Of a stretch of DNA of 59,371 nucleotides, positions 45,466 through 55,273 are shown in pieces; position 1 is the stretch's first letter, and each line of letters begins with the position of its first letter. A program made the translations under genes and the position numbers. The notes beneath the pieces are model-generated. The model was not told where the DNA came from. It saw only the letters and a list, made by a program, of their open reading frames with translations, and ran no database searches. This stretch comes from Acetobacter malorum (GTDB lineage: Bacteria > Pseudomonadota > Alphaproteobacteria > Acetobacterales > Acetobacteraceae): contig NZ_JOPG01000011.1 of the NCBI RefSeq assembly GCF_002153605.1, forward strand, positions 1 to 59,371, read 5' to 3'.

Positions 45466-46365
45466 TTAAACGACCAAAGAAGGTAAAGCAGCGAATTCGA
45501 TAAAATCCTGCAGATATCGAACCTCTTCATCAGTTTCGCGGTAACCAAGAAATATCTGCTTTGCAATGCCCTTTTTACCAAGCTTGACCGGGTAAAGGTC
45601 AAAGCGTGGTGTATACTCTTCCACAAGCCAGCGTGGAAGTGCTGCAACGCCCCTTCCATGTGCCACCATCACCAGCATGATATCCGTAGTTTCAATCTGT
45701 TTCTGCTGCCGCGGACCAATACCGGCAGGCTGCAGAAACTGCGTATAGATATCCAGCCGCTCGGACAGAACGGGATAGGTGATCAATGTTTCGCCAGCAA
45801 GCTGTTCCGGCAGGACGAACTTCTCATTCCGCAGAGGGTGTTCAGGGCCAACGGCCAGAACGAGTTCATAATCGAATACCGGTGTGAATTTCAGGCCGGG
45901 TTTGTAAAGCGGATCAGGGGTGACCACGATGTCAATCTCATTGCTGAACAACGCGCCAATACCGCCAAACTGGAACTTCTGCCGTACATCCACGTCAACT
46001 TTGGGCCATCGCTCCAGATACGGAGAGACGACTTTCAGAAGCCATTGATAGCAGGGATGACACTCCATGCCGATGCGGAGTGTACCACGTCCGCCATTTG
46101 CGAACTGTTCAAGGCGGCTTTCCGCCAGCTCGAATTGAGGAAGCAGGCGGTTCGCCAGAGCAAGCAGCCATTCGCCTGCCTGATTGAGCACAAGGGAGCG
46201 TCCCTCCCGCCGCCATATCTTTACGCCAAGCTGCTGTTCAATCTTGCGGATGGCGTGACTGAGCGCCGGCTGGGTCAGGTTCAGACGCATCCCTGCGGCC
46301 GTCAATGAGCCTTCTCGCGCGACTTCCCGAATAATTGTCAGATGATTGCGCTCCAGAACACCCAT
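45466..46365 (-). CDS. LysR-family regulator (MetR-like)
   Basis: 299 residues: HTH LTIIREVAREGSLTAAGMRLNLTQPALSHAIRKIEQQLGVKIWRREGRSLVLNQAGEWLL and a C-terminal effector domain with RIGMECHPCYQWLLKVV, which resembles MetR. It diverges from metF; MetR uses homocysteine to activate methionine genes, so it likely controls metF and mesDX. The 184-bp gap holds an AT-rich stretch and GAAT-ACAA-ATTC (46520-46531), a possible half-site pair. Confidence 0.85.
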   Translation of the reverse strand: MGVLERNHLTIIREVAREGSLTAAGMRLNLTQPALSHAIRKIEQQLGVKIWRREGRSLVLNQAGEWLLALANRLLPQFELAESRLEQFANGGRGTLRIGMECHPCYQWLLKVVSPYLERWPKVDVDVRQKFQFGGIGALFSNEIDIVVTPDPLYKPGLKFTPVFDYELVLAVGPEHPLRNEKFVLPEQLAGETLITYPVLSERLDIYTQFLQPAGIGPRQQKQIETTDIMLVMVAHGRGVAALPRWLVEEYTPRFDLYPVKLGKKGIAKQIFLGYRETDEEVRYLQDFIEFAALPSLVV

Positions 46366-46651
46366 GGCTTACCTCTCGTAATGCACCAAATTTATATAAT
46401 CATAAAAATATATCATTTCAGTTCACTTCCATAAATTTTTATCATGATGGCTTACATGATTCTTTCGGATAGTTTTCCATGATCCCGACCGATAATCGTG
46501 GCCTCCTGTGCTTTGACTCTGAATACAAATTCGATCTCCTGCATAAGACATGCACGGAAAGAGCCGTTTCCCTGCAACTGACATGACAGACAGACTGAAC
46601 GGATTGGTGTCGGAACAACGGATCGGTAACCTGCTGTCGTGCAGCCGCGAC

Positions 46652-47641
46652 ATGCCGACACCTGCGCTTTCCTTTGAATTCATCCCGCCAAGAACAGAAC
46701 CTATGGAGCAGCGGTTATGGCAGTGCATCCGGCGCCTTGCACCGCTTTCGCCCCACTTTGTGTCCGTGACCTATGGTGCGGGCGGAAGCACTCAGGCCAG
46801 CACTTATGCTACGGTGTTGCGCCTCAGGCGTGAGACTGACCTCGTACCGGCTGCCCATCTGACATGTGTCGGCGCGACGCGGGAGGAAGTCGATGCTGTC
46901 GCCCGCAGGTATTGGGAAGCAGGGGTGAAGCACATCGTGGCACTGCGCGGCGATCCGCCTGCCGGCGCGGTCGGCTACACGCCCCATCCGGGTGGTTACG
47001 CCTATGCCAGCGATCTTGTCCCAGGGCTGCGTCGCATCGCCGATTTTGACATCTCCGTCGCTGCCTACCCGGAAACGCATCCGGCGGCCCTGAGCCCTGA
47101 AGCCGATCTCGACAACCTCAAACGCAAGCTCGATGCGGGGGCAACACGCGCCATCACGCAGTATTTCTTTGATGCTTCGACCTGTCTGCGCTTCCTTGAG
47201 CGGTGTCAGTCCGCTGGTATCACCGCGCCCATCATTCCGGGCATCATGCCGGTCTCGAATTACGAGCATGTGGCACGCTTCTCGACGCTCTGCGGGGTCA
47301 CGGTGCCGGTCTGGCTCACGCGTCTTTTTGAAGACACCGACGGAAACCTGGAACTCCGGCGCATTGTCGCCAGTATCGTGGCGGTGGAACAGATCCGGAC
47401 CTTGCAAACCAACGGTATCAACGAATTTCATATCTCCACGCTGAATCGCGCGGACCCGACTTTTGCAATCGCCCATATCCTCGGACTGCGGACGACCGGC
47501 CGTTGCATGTCGGATAATGTGGCAGATTATTCGGAACAGGAAGAGACAACCGATGAACGAGAAGCCGAGACAGAGTCTGACACCCCCGGACGGGCAGAAG
47601 AAGGTGCTTCTCCATTCATGCTGCGCACCATGTTCGGGTGA
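46652..47641 (+). CDS. metF: Methylenetetrahydrofolate reductase
   Basis: About 329 residues from [17 protein letters not shown], the usual N-terminus; ATGs at 46550 and 46583 would add a non-conserved leader and none has a clear ribosome site. Conserved parts: [47 protein letters not shown] enzyme making 5-methyl-THF for methionine synthesis. After [13 protein letters not shown], where MetF normally ends, about 45 extra residues run on and overlap queH by 89 nt. Confidence 0.92.
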   Translation: MPTPALSFEFIPPRTEPMEQRLWQCIRRLAPLSPHFVSVTYGAGGSTQASTYATVLRLRRETDLVPAAHLTCVGATREEVDAVARRYWEAGVKHIVALRGDPPAGAVGYTPHPGGYAYASDLVPGLRRIADFDISVAAYPETHPAALSPEADLDNLKRKLDAGATRAITQYFFDASTCLRFLERCQSAGITAPIIPGIMPVSNYEHVARFSTLCGVTVPVWLTRLFEDTDGNLELRRIVASIVAVEQIRTLQTNGINEFHISTLNRADPTFAIAHILGLRTTGRCMSDNVADYSEQEETTDEREAETESDTPGRAEEGASPFMLRTMFG

Positions 47642-48215
47642 GGTGATGGAGGCGATGATAGCATCGGGCATCGACTACACGATCTTCTTCTACACCCCGA
47701 ACATCCACCCCGAGCGGGAGTATCTCCTCCGGAAGGACGAGAATATCCGCTTTGCCGACAAGCATGGCGTTCCATTTGTCGACGCCGACTATGACAAGGA
47801 CGACTGGTTCGCCCGGGCAAAAGGCATGGAGTGGGAGCCCGAACGTGGTGTGCGCTGCACCATGTGCTTCGACATGCGCTTCGAGCGGACCGCCCTCTAC
47901 GCCCATGAGCATGATTTCCCGGTCATGACCAGTTCGCTCGGCATTTCACGATGGAAGAACATGGCGCAGATCAACGAATGCGGGCAACGCGCCGTGTCTC
48001 CCTATGACGGGCTGTCCTACTGGGATTTCAACTGGCGCAAAGGGGGAGGGTCCGCGCGGATGATCGAGATCAGCAAGCAGGAACGCTTCTACCAGCAGGA
48101 ATATTGCGGCTGCGCCTATTCGCTGCGGGATACCAATGCGCATCGTCGCAGCCAGGGCCGCCCGGCGATCGAACTTGGCAAGCTGTATTATGGGACGAAC
48201 GATGACGCCTCATAG
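47553..48215 (+). CDS. queH: Epoxyqueuosine reductase QueH
   Basis: 220 residues from the ATG at 47553, with AGGAAG upstream. Cys motifs [11 protein letters not shown] near residue 22, CTMCFDMR near 100 and CGCAYS near 190 match QueH, which completes queuosine in tRNA. Reads in a different frame from the metF tail and overlaps it by 89 nt. Confidence 0.92.
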   Translation: MNEKPRQSLTPPDGQKKVLLHSCCAPCSGEVMEAMIASGIDYTIFFYTPNIHPEREYLLRKDENIRFADKHGVPFVDADYDKDDWFARAKGMEWEPERGVRCTMCFDMRFERTALYAHEHDFPVMTSSLGISRWKNMAQINECGQRAVSPYDGLSYWDFNWRKGGGSARMIEISKQERFYQQEYCGCAYSLRDTNAHRRSQGRPAIELGKLYYGTNDDAS

Positions 48216-48390
48216 CACGCCGCAGGACGAGGAAACGTTTTCCGACACCTCGACGATTATGCCCCCCCTGAACGAGCAGGCCCGTCATGGAACCGGTCCA
48301 TCCCTGACCTGCGACGATCCGGAGAACGACAATCCTGATGATGAAAGTCCGTTCGGATGCCCATGTTGCATGGTGCCCTGGTTTCGTTGA
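48202..48390 (+). CDS. Small Cys-containing hypothetical protein
   Basis: 62 residues, overlapping the queH stop by 14 nt, with GGGA 7 nt upstream. Acidic, ending in [12 protein letters not shown]. No family recognised; the overlap suggests coupling to queH. Confidence 0.45.
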   Translation: MTPHSTPQDEETFSDTSTIMPPLNEQARHGTGPSLTCDDPENDNPDDESPFGCPCCMVPWFR

Positions 48391-48426
48391 GCCGGATGAA
48401 ATGCGGCTCAGGCTTTGACGCACACC

Positions 48427-48786
48427 ATGCCACAGACCCTTGCCGCAGACATCATGCGCTATCTTCAAAGGCCTGATCGCCAGGTACTGTCCAAAGGAGA
48501 ACAGATATCCCGTTTTGTCGATTTCCTCTCGGAAACTCACAAAATGATCGACTGCCGACGGGAAGAGTATCGAAAGCGTTTGCGCCGGTTCGGTCATGTC
48601 CTCAGTGCTGCCTGGCCCATGACAGGTATGGCAAGAGATGTCGAACGCCTGATTACAGCGATGGAGGACATCTGCACACGCCCCTCACGCCTGCCAGGCT
48701 TCAGAGCGCGCTGCGCATTTCCAGTCGGGAACGCATCCAATGAACCCGCGAGGGGAAACTCCGACCGATCGCAACCAAGGTCCTAA
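48427..48786 (+). CDS. Hypothetical protein, weak
   Basis: 119 residues; the first 80 (AADIMRYLQRPDRQVLSKGEQISRFVDFLSETHKMIDCRREEYRKRLRRFGHVLSAAW) look like a helical protein, the rest does not. No ribosome site or known family. May be real or a degraded gene. Confidence 0.35.
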   Translation: MPQTLAADIMRYLQRPDRQVLSKGEQISRFVDFLSETHKMIDCRREEYRKRLRRFGHVLSAAWPMTGMARDVERLITAMEDICTRPSRLPGFRARCAFPVGNASNEPARGNSDRSQPRS

Positions 48787-48967
48787 AGGACCGGGGCACT
48801 TCTCGCTGGCGTTGCATAGCGCGGAAGATGTTACGAGAGTGTTGACGTCCCTGGAAATTCTGGCGTCATGGAGGACATGAAGCGCCTCCTGCTTGCCCGA
48901 GGGAGAGCGCATCGACATGGTTGTCTCTACCTCTCTCCCTCTTTCGGAATCCACTTGCGGCAGTCTG

Positions 48968-49996
48968 TCAGGCGGAAAGTTCTCTGCGAACGATTTCCGC
49001 ACCCGCGCCCAGAGCATGGAGCTTGCCCCGCGCCACGTCACGCGGCAAAGGTGCCATGCCGCAGTTGGTGCAGGGATAAAGCTTGTCGGCGTCGACAAAC
49101 TGAAGCGCCTTTCGTAGGATATCAGCGACTTTTTCAGGCGTCTCAACCGTGTTGGTGGCCACGTCAATGGCGCCGACCATCACCTTTTTCCCACGAATGA
49201 GTTCGATCAGATCCATCGGCACGCGAGAGTTCTGACACTCCAGGGAAATCAGGTCGATATTGGATTTCTGGAGCTTGGGGAAAATCTCTTCATACTGCCG
49301 CCACTCTTCCCCAAGAGCATTTTTCCAGTCGATATTGGCTTTGATGCCATAGCCGTAGCAGATATGGACGGCGGTTTCACACTTGAGGCCTTCGATGGCC
49401 TTTTCCAGTGTGGCGATGCCCCAATCATTCACCTCATCAAAGAAAACATTGAAGGCAGGTTCATCGAACTGGATGATATCGACGCCAGCGGCTTCCAGTT
49501 CCCTCGCTTCCTGATTGAGGATTTTGGCAAATTCCCACGCCAGTTTTTCGCGGCTTTTGTAGTGACCGTCGTAGAGCGTGTCGATCATGGTCATGGGGCC
49601 AGGGAGCGCCCACTTGATCGGCTTCTTCGTCAACGAGCGTAAAAACGTCGCATCCTCGACAAAGACGGGCTTCTCACGCGTCACGGCGCCGACGACGGAC
49701 GGCACGCTCGCATCGTAGCGGTTGCGAATTCTGACCGTCTGACGGTTATCAAAGTCGACACCGCTGAGGTGTTCGATGAACGTCGTGACGAAATGTTGGC
49801 GCGTCTGTTCGCCATCGCTGACGATATCGATGCCGGCCCGGTCCTGATCGTCCAGGGTCAGACGCAACGCATCCTGTTTACCTTCTACAAGTTCCTCGCC
49901 CTGCAATTTCCAGGGCGACCAAAGCTTCTCGGGCTCGGCGAGCCATGACGGCTTGGGCAGGCTACCAGCCGTTGATGTGGGGAGCAGTGTTTTCAT
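48968..49996 (-). CDS. mesD: MesD: core-MetE-like methionine synthase
   Basis: 342 residues from MKTLLPTSTAGSLPKPSWL. Matches the C-terminal catalytic domain of MetE: IVSDGEQTR, the zinc-ligand regions VHICYGYG, ISLECQNSR and YPCTNCGMAPL. It lacks the N-terminal folate domain, so it is a folate-independent methionine synthase. Known MesD enzymes need the partner MesX (DUF1852), here encoded just upstream, and oxygen; the methyl donor is not certain. Confidence 0.88.
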   Translation of the reverse strand: MKTLLPTSTAGSLPKPSWLAEPEKLWSPWKLQGEELVEGKQDALRLTLDDQDRAGIDIVSDGEQTRQHFVTTFIEHLSGVDFDNRQTVRIRNRYDASVPSVVGAVTREKPVFVEDATFLRSLTKKPIKWALPGPMTMIDTLYDGHYKSREKLAWEFAKILNQEARELEAAGVDIIQFDEPAFNVFFDEVNDWGIATLEKAIEGLKCETAVHICYGYGIKANIDWKNALGEEWRQYEEIFPKLQKSNIDLISLECQNSRVPMDLIELIRGKKVMVGAIDVATNTVETPEKVADILRKALQFVDADKLYPCTNCGMAPLPRDVARGKLHALGAGAEIVRRELSA

Positions 49997-50022
49997 GAAA
50001 GATGACCCTGTATTCTGATTGA

Positions 50023-51006
50023 TCAGGCGGCGTAGCTGGCGGACCACTGCTCAAGAGCATGGTGATAGGGTTCGATGAAATTTTCTTCCGTATACTTGCC
50101 CTGCGCGGTCGCCAGCTGGGTACGCTCCTCCCGATCGTAGACAATGCGAGTGTTTGAATAATCCTGATGCTTCAGGCTTGGCTTATAACAGTCCGCTGCC
50201 GCAGCATTAGCGTTGTAGATTTCCGGACGGTAGATTTTCTGGAAGGACTCCATCGTGCTGATAGTGCTGATAAGCTCAAGCGTGGAGTAATCAGAGAGAA
50301 GATCACCGAAGAAATAGAAGGCCAGAGGTGCCGCACTGTTCTTGGGCATGAAATAACGAACCTCCATCCCCATTTTTTTGAAATATTGATCGGTCAGGGA
50401 AAATTCGCGCTGTTCAAATTCAACACCCAGAACAGGGTGCTGATTTTCTGTCCGATGATAGGTTCGGTTGGTTGAGACACTAAGGCATATGACCGGAAGC
50501 TTTTTGAAATTCTTCTTGTAGGCAGTCGAATTCACAACGCTCTTGAAGAGATTGCCATGCAGATCCCCGTAATTGTGGGGAACGCTGAACTCCGTCTTGT
50601 CTTTGTTGTAGTTCGGCAGCAACACGCTGAAATCGTAGTCTCGGACATATGACGAGAAACTGTTCCCAGCGAGACCTTCTATGCGCTTGTTGTGCTTTTG
50701 ATCGACAATCGTTGTGTAAAGAACTTCGATCAGCGGAAAGCTGTCGTTCTTGCCGGCAAAGGCAAGGTCCATCTCAATGGAAACGATTTCAAGTTCGACG
50801 GAGTAGCGATCCCCCATGGAGTTGTCCCAATGCGCCAGGCCATTGAAACGATTGTCAATCATCCTGAGCACGTTGCGCAGGTTTTTCTGACGGCTTTCTC
50901 CTCTTGCCAGATTGGCGAAATTGGTCGTGAGACGCGTTCTGTCGGATGGATGATAATTCTCATCGAAGCGAATGCGCTTTATTTCAAATGCAGTTTCCCT
51001 GATCAT
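50023..51006 (-). CDS. mesX: MesX (DUF1852), MesD partner
   Basis: 327 residues from the ATG at 51006, which has GAAGG 5 nt upstream. Typical start FEIKRIRFDENYHPSDRTRLTTNFANLARGESRQKNLRNVLRMIDNRFN and VELEIVSIEMDLAF fit DUF1852. Required with MesD for oxygen-dependent methionine synthesis in other bacteria. The mesD gene starts 26 nt after its stop. Upstream IR TTTGATTTCATCAAA at 51080-51094. Confidence 0.88.
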   Translation of the reverse strand: MIRETAFEIKRIRFDENYHPSDRTRLTTNFANLARGESRQKNLRNVLRMIDNRFNGLAHWDNSMGDRYSVELEIVSIEMDLAFAGKNDSFPLIEVLYTTIVDQKHNKRIEGLAGNSFSSYVRDYDFSVLLPNYNKDKTEFSVPHNYGDLHGNLFKSVVNSTAYKKNFKKLPVICLSVSTNRTYHRTENQHPVLGVEFEQREFSLTDQYFKKMGMEVRYFMPKNSAAPLAFYFFGDLLSDYSTLELISTISTMESFQKIYRPEIYNANAAAADCYKPSLKHQDYSNTRIVYDREERTQLATAQGKYTEENFIEPYHHALEQWSASYAA

Positions 51007-51079
51007 TGAAGCCTTCATCATGTCTGCAGTTAAGAGCCTTACCCGTCTTATGCCGGAAGACTCCATTGAACAGAAATGA

Positions 51080-51094
51080 TTTGATTTCATCAAA
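51080..51094. promoter_or_regulatory. Palindrome upstream of mesX
   Basis: TTTGATTTCATCAAA, arms of 6 bp around TTC, 74 bp before the mesX start. Fits a LysR-type (T-N11-A) site; the MetR-like protein at 45466-46365 is a candidate. Confidence 0.4.
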
Positions 51095-51179
51095 CCATAA
51101 ATATCATTCATGGAACGATGTGATCAGGGTCACACCGAAAATGGATAAGTTCAGAGACCGACCTGCCCGCCTTCATCTG

Positions 51180-51519
51180 ACTGCGGAGCAGGTCAATGAC
51201 TTGAGAGGCGCAGACGTGCTTCTGCCAAACCGCCCCGATGAGATAAAAGAAGTCATCAGGGAAAGAGGCTGCGACAGCAACCAGATCAGGTTATCGCTTG
51301 CAGAACGCAATATCACAGCCTGTATTCCGCCGGCGAAGAAACGGAAATCAAAACGACCTTACAATTGGCATCTGTATAAAAAGCGCCATCCGATCGAAAA
51401 CATGCGTGCAAAGCGGAAAGACTGGCGAAGGAAGGCGACACGATACGACCGCTGCACTCATACATTCATTGTTCGCAATCCACATCGCAGCAAGCGTCAT
51501 CTTCTACCTCAAAGAATGA
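51180..51519 (+). pseudogene. IS5-family transposase remnant (3' part)
   Basis: A plus-strand frame reads RPDEIKEVIRERGCDSNQIRLSLAERNITACIPP...YNWHLYKKRHPIENMRAKRKDWRRKATRYDRCTHTF, the C-terminus of IS5-type (IS1031/IS427) transposases including the catalytic Glu. A frameshift near 51460 moves the last part (FAIHIAASVIFYL) to another frame. The 5' half is gone and the frame upstream is not transposase. Confidence 0.8.
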
Positions 51520-51602
51520 ATGCTGAGCCTAATCACGACTCCCGTGAACAAGCAGATTCGCCTCGCACCTGCCCTGCAAGGAGTTAGACACATTGATATA
51601 CG

Positions 51603-52511
51603 TCAGCGGCTATTGCTTTCTGAGTTCGAGCCATAACACGTCATAAGTCCCAAGTATCCTGCCAGGGATTCATGAGCAGGAACCACCTGGTTCCCAAATA
51701 AAGATTCCACCAAAGACGTTCCATTCCACTCCCTGATTCGATAAAGCGTTGCAAAAACACCCTGGTAACTCTGGGCCCCCTGCCCGAGAACAAGTTCTGA
51801 GCCTCGGCGGACGTTGTCCATCATCCAGGCCGGCAACCGCAAGTGATAAGGGTTACGTTTCAATTCTTTCCCGTGACAAAGAAGCGCATCAATAAGATGA
51901 GCAACGACCTCTGGAGTGGCACCAACCAGAAGATTTGGGGATTTCATAGGTGCCCAGTATTCAGTTTCCACAACCAGACAGCTCAGCTGAGGGCAGCGTG
52001 ACAGCGCCGCCATAACCAGCCGGTTCGTACCCACATGCGTACGATTCCAGTCTTCCGCGTGGGGCATAAAAACAATGTCGGGCTTTTCTTTTTGCAGGAG
52101 TTCCGCAATCGATCTCACGGCATTAAGCCACCTGCGAGGATTATCACGCGCGGCCGTATCTGTGACATCTGAAAAACCCGTGCCTTCTGGCGCATAAAAT
52201 GAAAACCCTATGTTGTTACAGGCGTTACGCGCCTCCTCAAGGCGTTCTGACCGTCGACAGAGCAGGCTTCCGGCTGTTACGGCCACGTTCATCACAGAAG
52301 CAGACATTTCCCTCATAAGACGAAGCGGTAACGTACCAGTAATGATTTCATCGTCGGGGTGTGGAGAGAACAGGACGCAGCGAGGACCGGACGTAACATG
52401 TTGAGTCATCACCGTATGGGCGACGTGCCATTCCTCGCGTTCCGCCGAGGCAAACGTTTCATGTATGGTACGAACATACCGAAGGCACTTTTCAAATGAC
52501 GACGATTCCAT
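51603..52511 (-). CDS. PIG-L family deacetylase
   Basis: 302 residues from the ATG at 52511 (a GTG at 52532 is also possible). The metal motif SPHPDDE is near residue 50, and HAEDWNRTHVGTNRLV holds the second His. Such enzymes remove acetyl groups from N-acetylglucosamine-type sugars. Not linked in operon to its neighbours. The segment 52533-52800 upstream is AT-rich without a clear gene. Confidence 0.88.
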   Translation of the reverse strand: MESSSFEKCLRYVRTIHETFASAEREEWHVAHTVMTQHVTSGPRCVLFSPHPDDEIITGTLPLRLMREMSASVMNVAVTAGSLLCRRSERLEEARNACNNIGFSFYAPEGTGFSDVTDTAARDNPRRWLNAVRSIAELLQKEKPDIVFMPHAEDWNRTHVGTNRLVMAALSRCPQLSCLVVETEYWAPMKSPNLLVGATPEVVAHLIDALLCHGKELKRNPYHLRLPAWMMDNVRRGSELVLGQGAQSYQGVFATLYRIREWNGTSLVESLFGNQVVPAHESLAGYLGLMTCYGSNSESNSR

Positions 52512-52885
52512 CTTACATCCATCCAAACACACCGCCTGCTGGTGCTGACTATTGAGTAATTTCGCACACAGTCCTCTGCCTTTGGCAAACTATTATATTA
52601 TAACGTAACAGTTGATTCAGAAAGAGTTCCGCCCAAAACAGCGCCGCGAAGACGTCCCTCGATTTCAGGAAGACACGCAGCTGCCAACAGGGACAGCGAG
52701 CCGGCAATCTGAGCGCAAATGCCAGCGTCTCCTGACTTTCGCCAAGCATAGCAATATAGCATATTGCATATATCAAAACATCTACTGATTATCGCGCCTG
52801 TGCCGTGGAACGAAATGCCGTAGGAATGTTACAATCCGATCGGTTACCAGAAGCCGGTGTCCGCTGGCAGCATCTGACGCGTCTA

Positions 52886-53747
52886 GAGGGTGTTATGTAC
52901 TTTCGTTCCTGATTGGTGCAGTAATGAGGGATGGCACCCGCACGCAAACCGTATCCCTCTGATGTATCAGACGAAGAATGGTCTCTGGTCGTTCCGTATC
53001 TGGTCCTGATGCGAGAGGACGCGGAACAGCGGCGGCATGATCTGCGCGAACTGTTCAACGGGTTGCGCTACGTGATCCGCTACGGGATTGCCTGGCGCGC
53101 GATGCCAAACGATCTGCCGCCGTGGTCGGCGGTTTGTCAGCAGTCTCGTCGTTGGATGGATGCCGGCTGCTTCGAGACGCTGGCCTGCGATCTACGTGCC
53201 GTCTTGCGCATGGCTTCTGGTCGCCTGCCGGAACCCACTGCAGCCATCCTCGACAGCCGGACATTACGTTCGACACCCGAGAGCGGGCCTCGCGCCGGTT
53301 ACGACGGGGCCAAACGCAAACGGGGCTCGAAGCTGCATATGGCTGTGGATACGCTGGGCCACCTGCTGGCCCTGCATGTCACGCCAGCCAATCGGGATGA
53401 TCGCGCCGAGGTCGGACGCCTCGCCGCTGCCATTCAGGAGGCCACTGACGAAAGCGTCGAACTGGCCTATGTCGATCAGGGATATACGGGCTCAAAACCA
53501 GACGAGGCGGCTCGCACGCACGGTATCGCACTCGAAGTCGTCAAGTTGCCCGAAGCCAAGCGCGGCTTTGTCCTGCTGCCGCGCCGATGGGTCGTCGAGC
53601 GATCTTTCGCATGGGCCACACGATGCCGCAGGCTCGTCAAGGACTACGAGCGTTACGCTTCAACCCTCGCAAGTCTCCATGTCGTCGCTTTCGCATGTTT
53701 CATGCTCAGAAACGCCGCTATACTCGCTCAAGGTGCATAACACCCTC
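52886..53747 (+). mobile_element. IS5-family insertion sequence (IS427 group)
   Basis: 862-bp element with perfect 12-bp terminal inverted repeats, GAGGGTGTTATG at 52886-52897 and CATAACACCCTC at 53736-53747, flanked by TA duplications at 52884-52885 and 53748-53749. Carries one intact transposase gene. The clean ends and intact frame indicate a recent insertion. Confidence 0.93.
52931..53740 (+). CDS. IS5-family transposase
   Basis: 269 residues. DDE transposase: LDSRTLRSTPESG with the first Asp, AYVDQGYTGS with the second, and RRWVVERSFAW with the Glu. N-terminal SDEEWSLVVPYLV and RYGIAWRAMPNDLPPW are typical of the IS427/IS1031 subgroup. Full length, no frameshift. Confidence 0.95.
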   Translation: MAPARKPYPSDVSDEEWSLVVPYLVLMREDAEQRRHDLRELFNGLRYVIRYGIAWRAMPNDLPPWSAVCQQSRRWMDAGCFETLACDLRAVLRMASGRLPEPTAAILDSRTLRSTPESGPRAGYDGAKRKRGSKLHMAVDTLGHLLALHVTPANRDDRAEVGRLAAAIQEATDESVELAYVDQGYTGSKPDEAARTHGIALEVVKLPEAKRGFVLLPRRWVVERSFAWATRCRRLVKDYERYASTLASLHVVAFACFMLRNAAILAQGA

Positions 53748-54246
53748 TAGCCAATCAGAGTTATGCACGTCTGGATCTGGAAGAAGCCCAAAGGCTCTAT
53801 CAGGACGCTCTGGCGGAGGCCACCGGGATTCTGGTCGATTTTCAGGAGACGGGACTACCGCTCTCTGCTCCCGCCATTTTTAGCATATCGTGTCAGAATC
53901 TGACCGATCTGTTTCTGAGGGAGCGGCAGGCTGAAAAAGCTGCTTATTTTCGACATTCTGCCTGTAACGAACTGTCTCGTCTCGCAAGCCTGCCTGACCT
54001 CCCCCTGCAGGCGCGGCACGCTTGCGCGGAGCTTCTGCGCTGGGCTGTTGCCTGGGTGATGGAACATGAAAATGACTCCCTCCCCCTGTCGGAAGAAACT
54101 GAAGCACTTGTGACTCGCGCGCGCACTGTAGCGCTTAACGTTTACACGATTGCCGGCCACGTGGTGCAAACCCGGCTGGAAGACGCCCCGGCTACGGGAC
54201 GCCCCTCCTAAACGAGGGCTCTTCTAAAATAGAACTGGAATATCAC

Positions 54247-54855
54247 ATGTTTAAGCTCCCCGAGCTTCCATATGCTCCCGACGCACTCGCGCCCTACATG
54301 TCAGCCGAGACGCTTGAATACCACCACGGAAAGCATCATAAGGCTTACGTTGACAAGCTCAACGAACTCACTGCCAGCGGTCCATTTCACGGACTGGCTC
54401 TTGATGAAATTATCCGGAAAACAGCGTCCGACCCCGAGCAGAAGGTTCTGTTCAACCAGGCCGGCCAGCACTGGAACCATTCCTTTTTCTGGCTTAGCAT
54501 GAAAGCAAAAGGCGGCGGATCTATTCCTGCGTCTCTCGAAAAACAGCTTGTTTCGGATTTCGGTTCTCTGGGTAATTTCAAAACGGAATTCAAAAATGCC
54601 TGTCTGGCCCAGTTCGGGAGCGGGTGGGGCTGGCTCGTACATGATGGTCAGAAACTGACCATTACCAAAACAGCTAACGCAGACACCCCGCTTGCACATG
54701 GCCAAACAGCCTTGTTGACATGTGATGTATGGGAACACGCCTATTATATCGATTATCGCAACATGCGACCGAAATATGTGGAGGCCTTCCTGACAGATCT
54801 GGTGGACTGGGAGATGGTTGAACAGCGTTACCGGACAGCGATCTCAGCAGCGTGA
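54247..54855 (+). CDS. sodB: Superoxide dismutase (Fe type)
   Basis: 202 residues. Metal ligands fit the Fe/Mn family: EYHHGKHH near residue 26, NHSFFW near 75, and CDVWEHAYYIDY with Asp and His near 160. The sequence NQAGQHWNHSFFW with Gln before the metal His fits the iron form. Detoxifies superoxide in the cytoplasm, useful in a strictly aerobic oxidising bacterium. It begins 35 nt after the disrupted gene. Confidence 0.93.
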   Translation: MFKLPELPYAPDALAPYMSAETLEYHHGKHHKAYVDKLNELTASGPFHGLALDEIIRKTASDPEQKVLFNQAGQHWNHSFFWLSMKAKGGGSIPASLEKQLVSDFGSLGNFKTEFKNACLAQFGSGWGWLVHDGQKLTITKTANADTPLAHGQTALLTCDVWEHAYYIDYRNMRPKYVEAFLTDLVDWEMVEQRYRTAISAA

Positions 54856-55273
54856 AGGGCCTGAGGCACGCCAGCGTCTAAGCAAGCGCACTCGCGCGTC
54901 ATGCACGAAATTAATGAAATACGTGCGCGGGTCCGTCTTCGGAACCGTCGCGCGCATGCAGTCCTGGATGGGGGGTGATCTGCTTCGGGGTGGTCATCGC
55001 CCTGCAGGATTCACGACACACGACTCACGCATGAGGCCCCGCCAGGATATCCTACGTGCCTCAATCCACCATCCTGCCAGAGCCTCCCGGAATCCCGTGA
55101 CATTCTCCCGAAAGCGCGACAAATCCGATAATCGTGAAAATGCACGACAACGCGAACAGAATCTCTTTGATATAGTACGAACTGCACGGACAGTTTCAAG
55201 CGTGTTCACTTCCGGTCGACATCAAAACACGACTGCTGAGAAGCATAACTGAACCACCGAACCCTTCGTTCCG
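54856..55273. other. Intergenic region without a convincing gene
   Basis: Convergent gap between sodB and maf. A plus-strand frame covers much of it but has no known domain or ribosome site, and I see no RNA gene or terminator with a T run. Confidence 0.5.

Larger units (their letters stand above)
52826..54211 (+). pseudogene. Hypothetical gene interrupted by IS5-family element
   Basis: Codons from ATG 52826 run MLQSDRLPEAGVRWQHLTRL to the left end of the IS; beyond the right end the frame continues ANQSYARLDLEEAQRLYQDA and on to the stop at 54209-54211. Removing the IS and one TA target copy restores one frame of 173 residues exactly. The frame stays open upstream to a TAG before 52764, so the start may be earlier (GTG 52805). 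The protein is helical and TPR-like; its function is unknown. Confidence 0.75.

Noticed and set aside
46290..46310. CCTGCGGCC match to the attachment repeat, possible right att site
   Set aside because: Only 9 bases match, and they lie inside the helix-turn-helix codons of the LysR gene, so chance is the better explanation.
51006..51180. 5' part of the frame that carries the IS5 transposase remnant
   Set aside because: It is antisense to the start of mesX and does not resemble transposase; only the downstream part is a relic.
54818..55252. Plus-strand frame after sodB
   Set aside because: It begins inside sodB in another frame, has no ribosome site and no recognisable domain.
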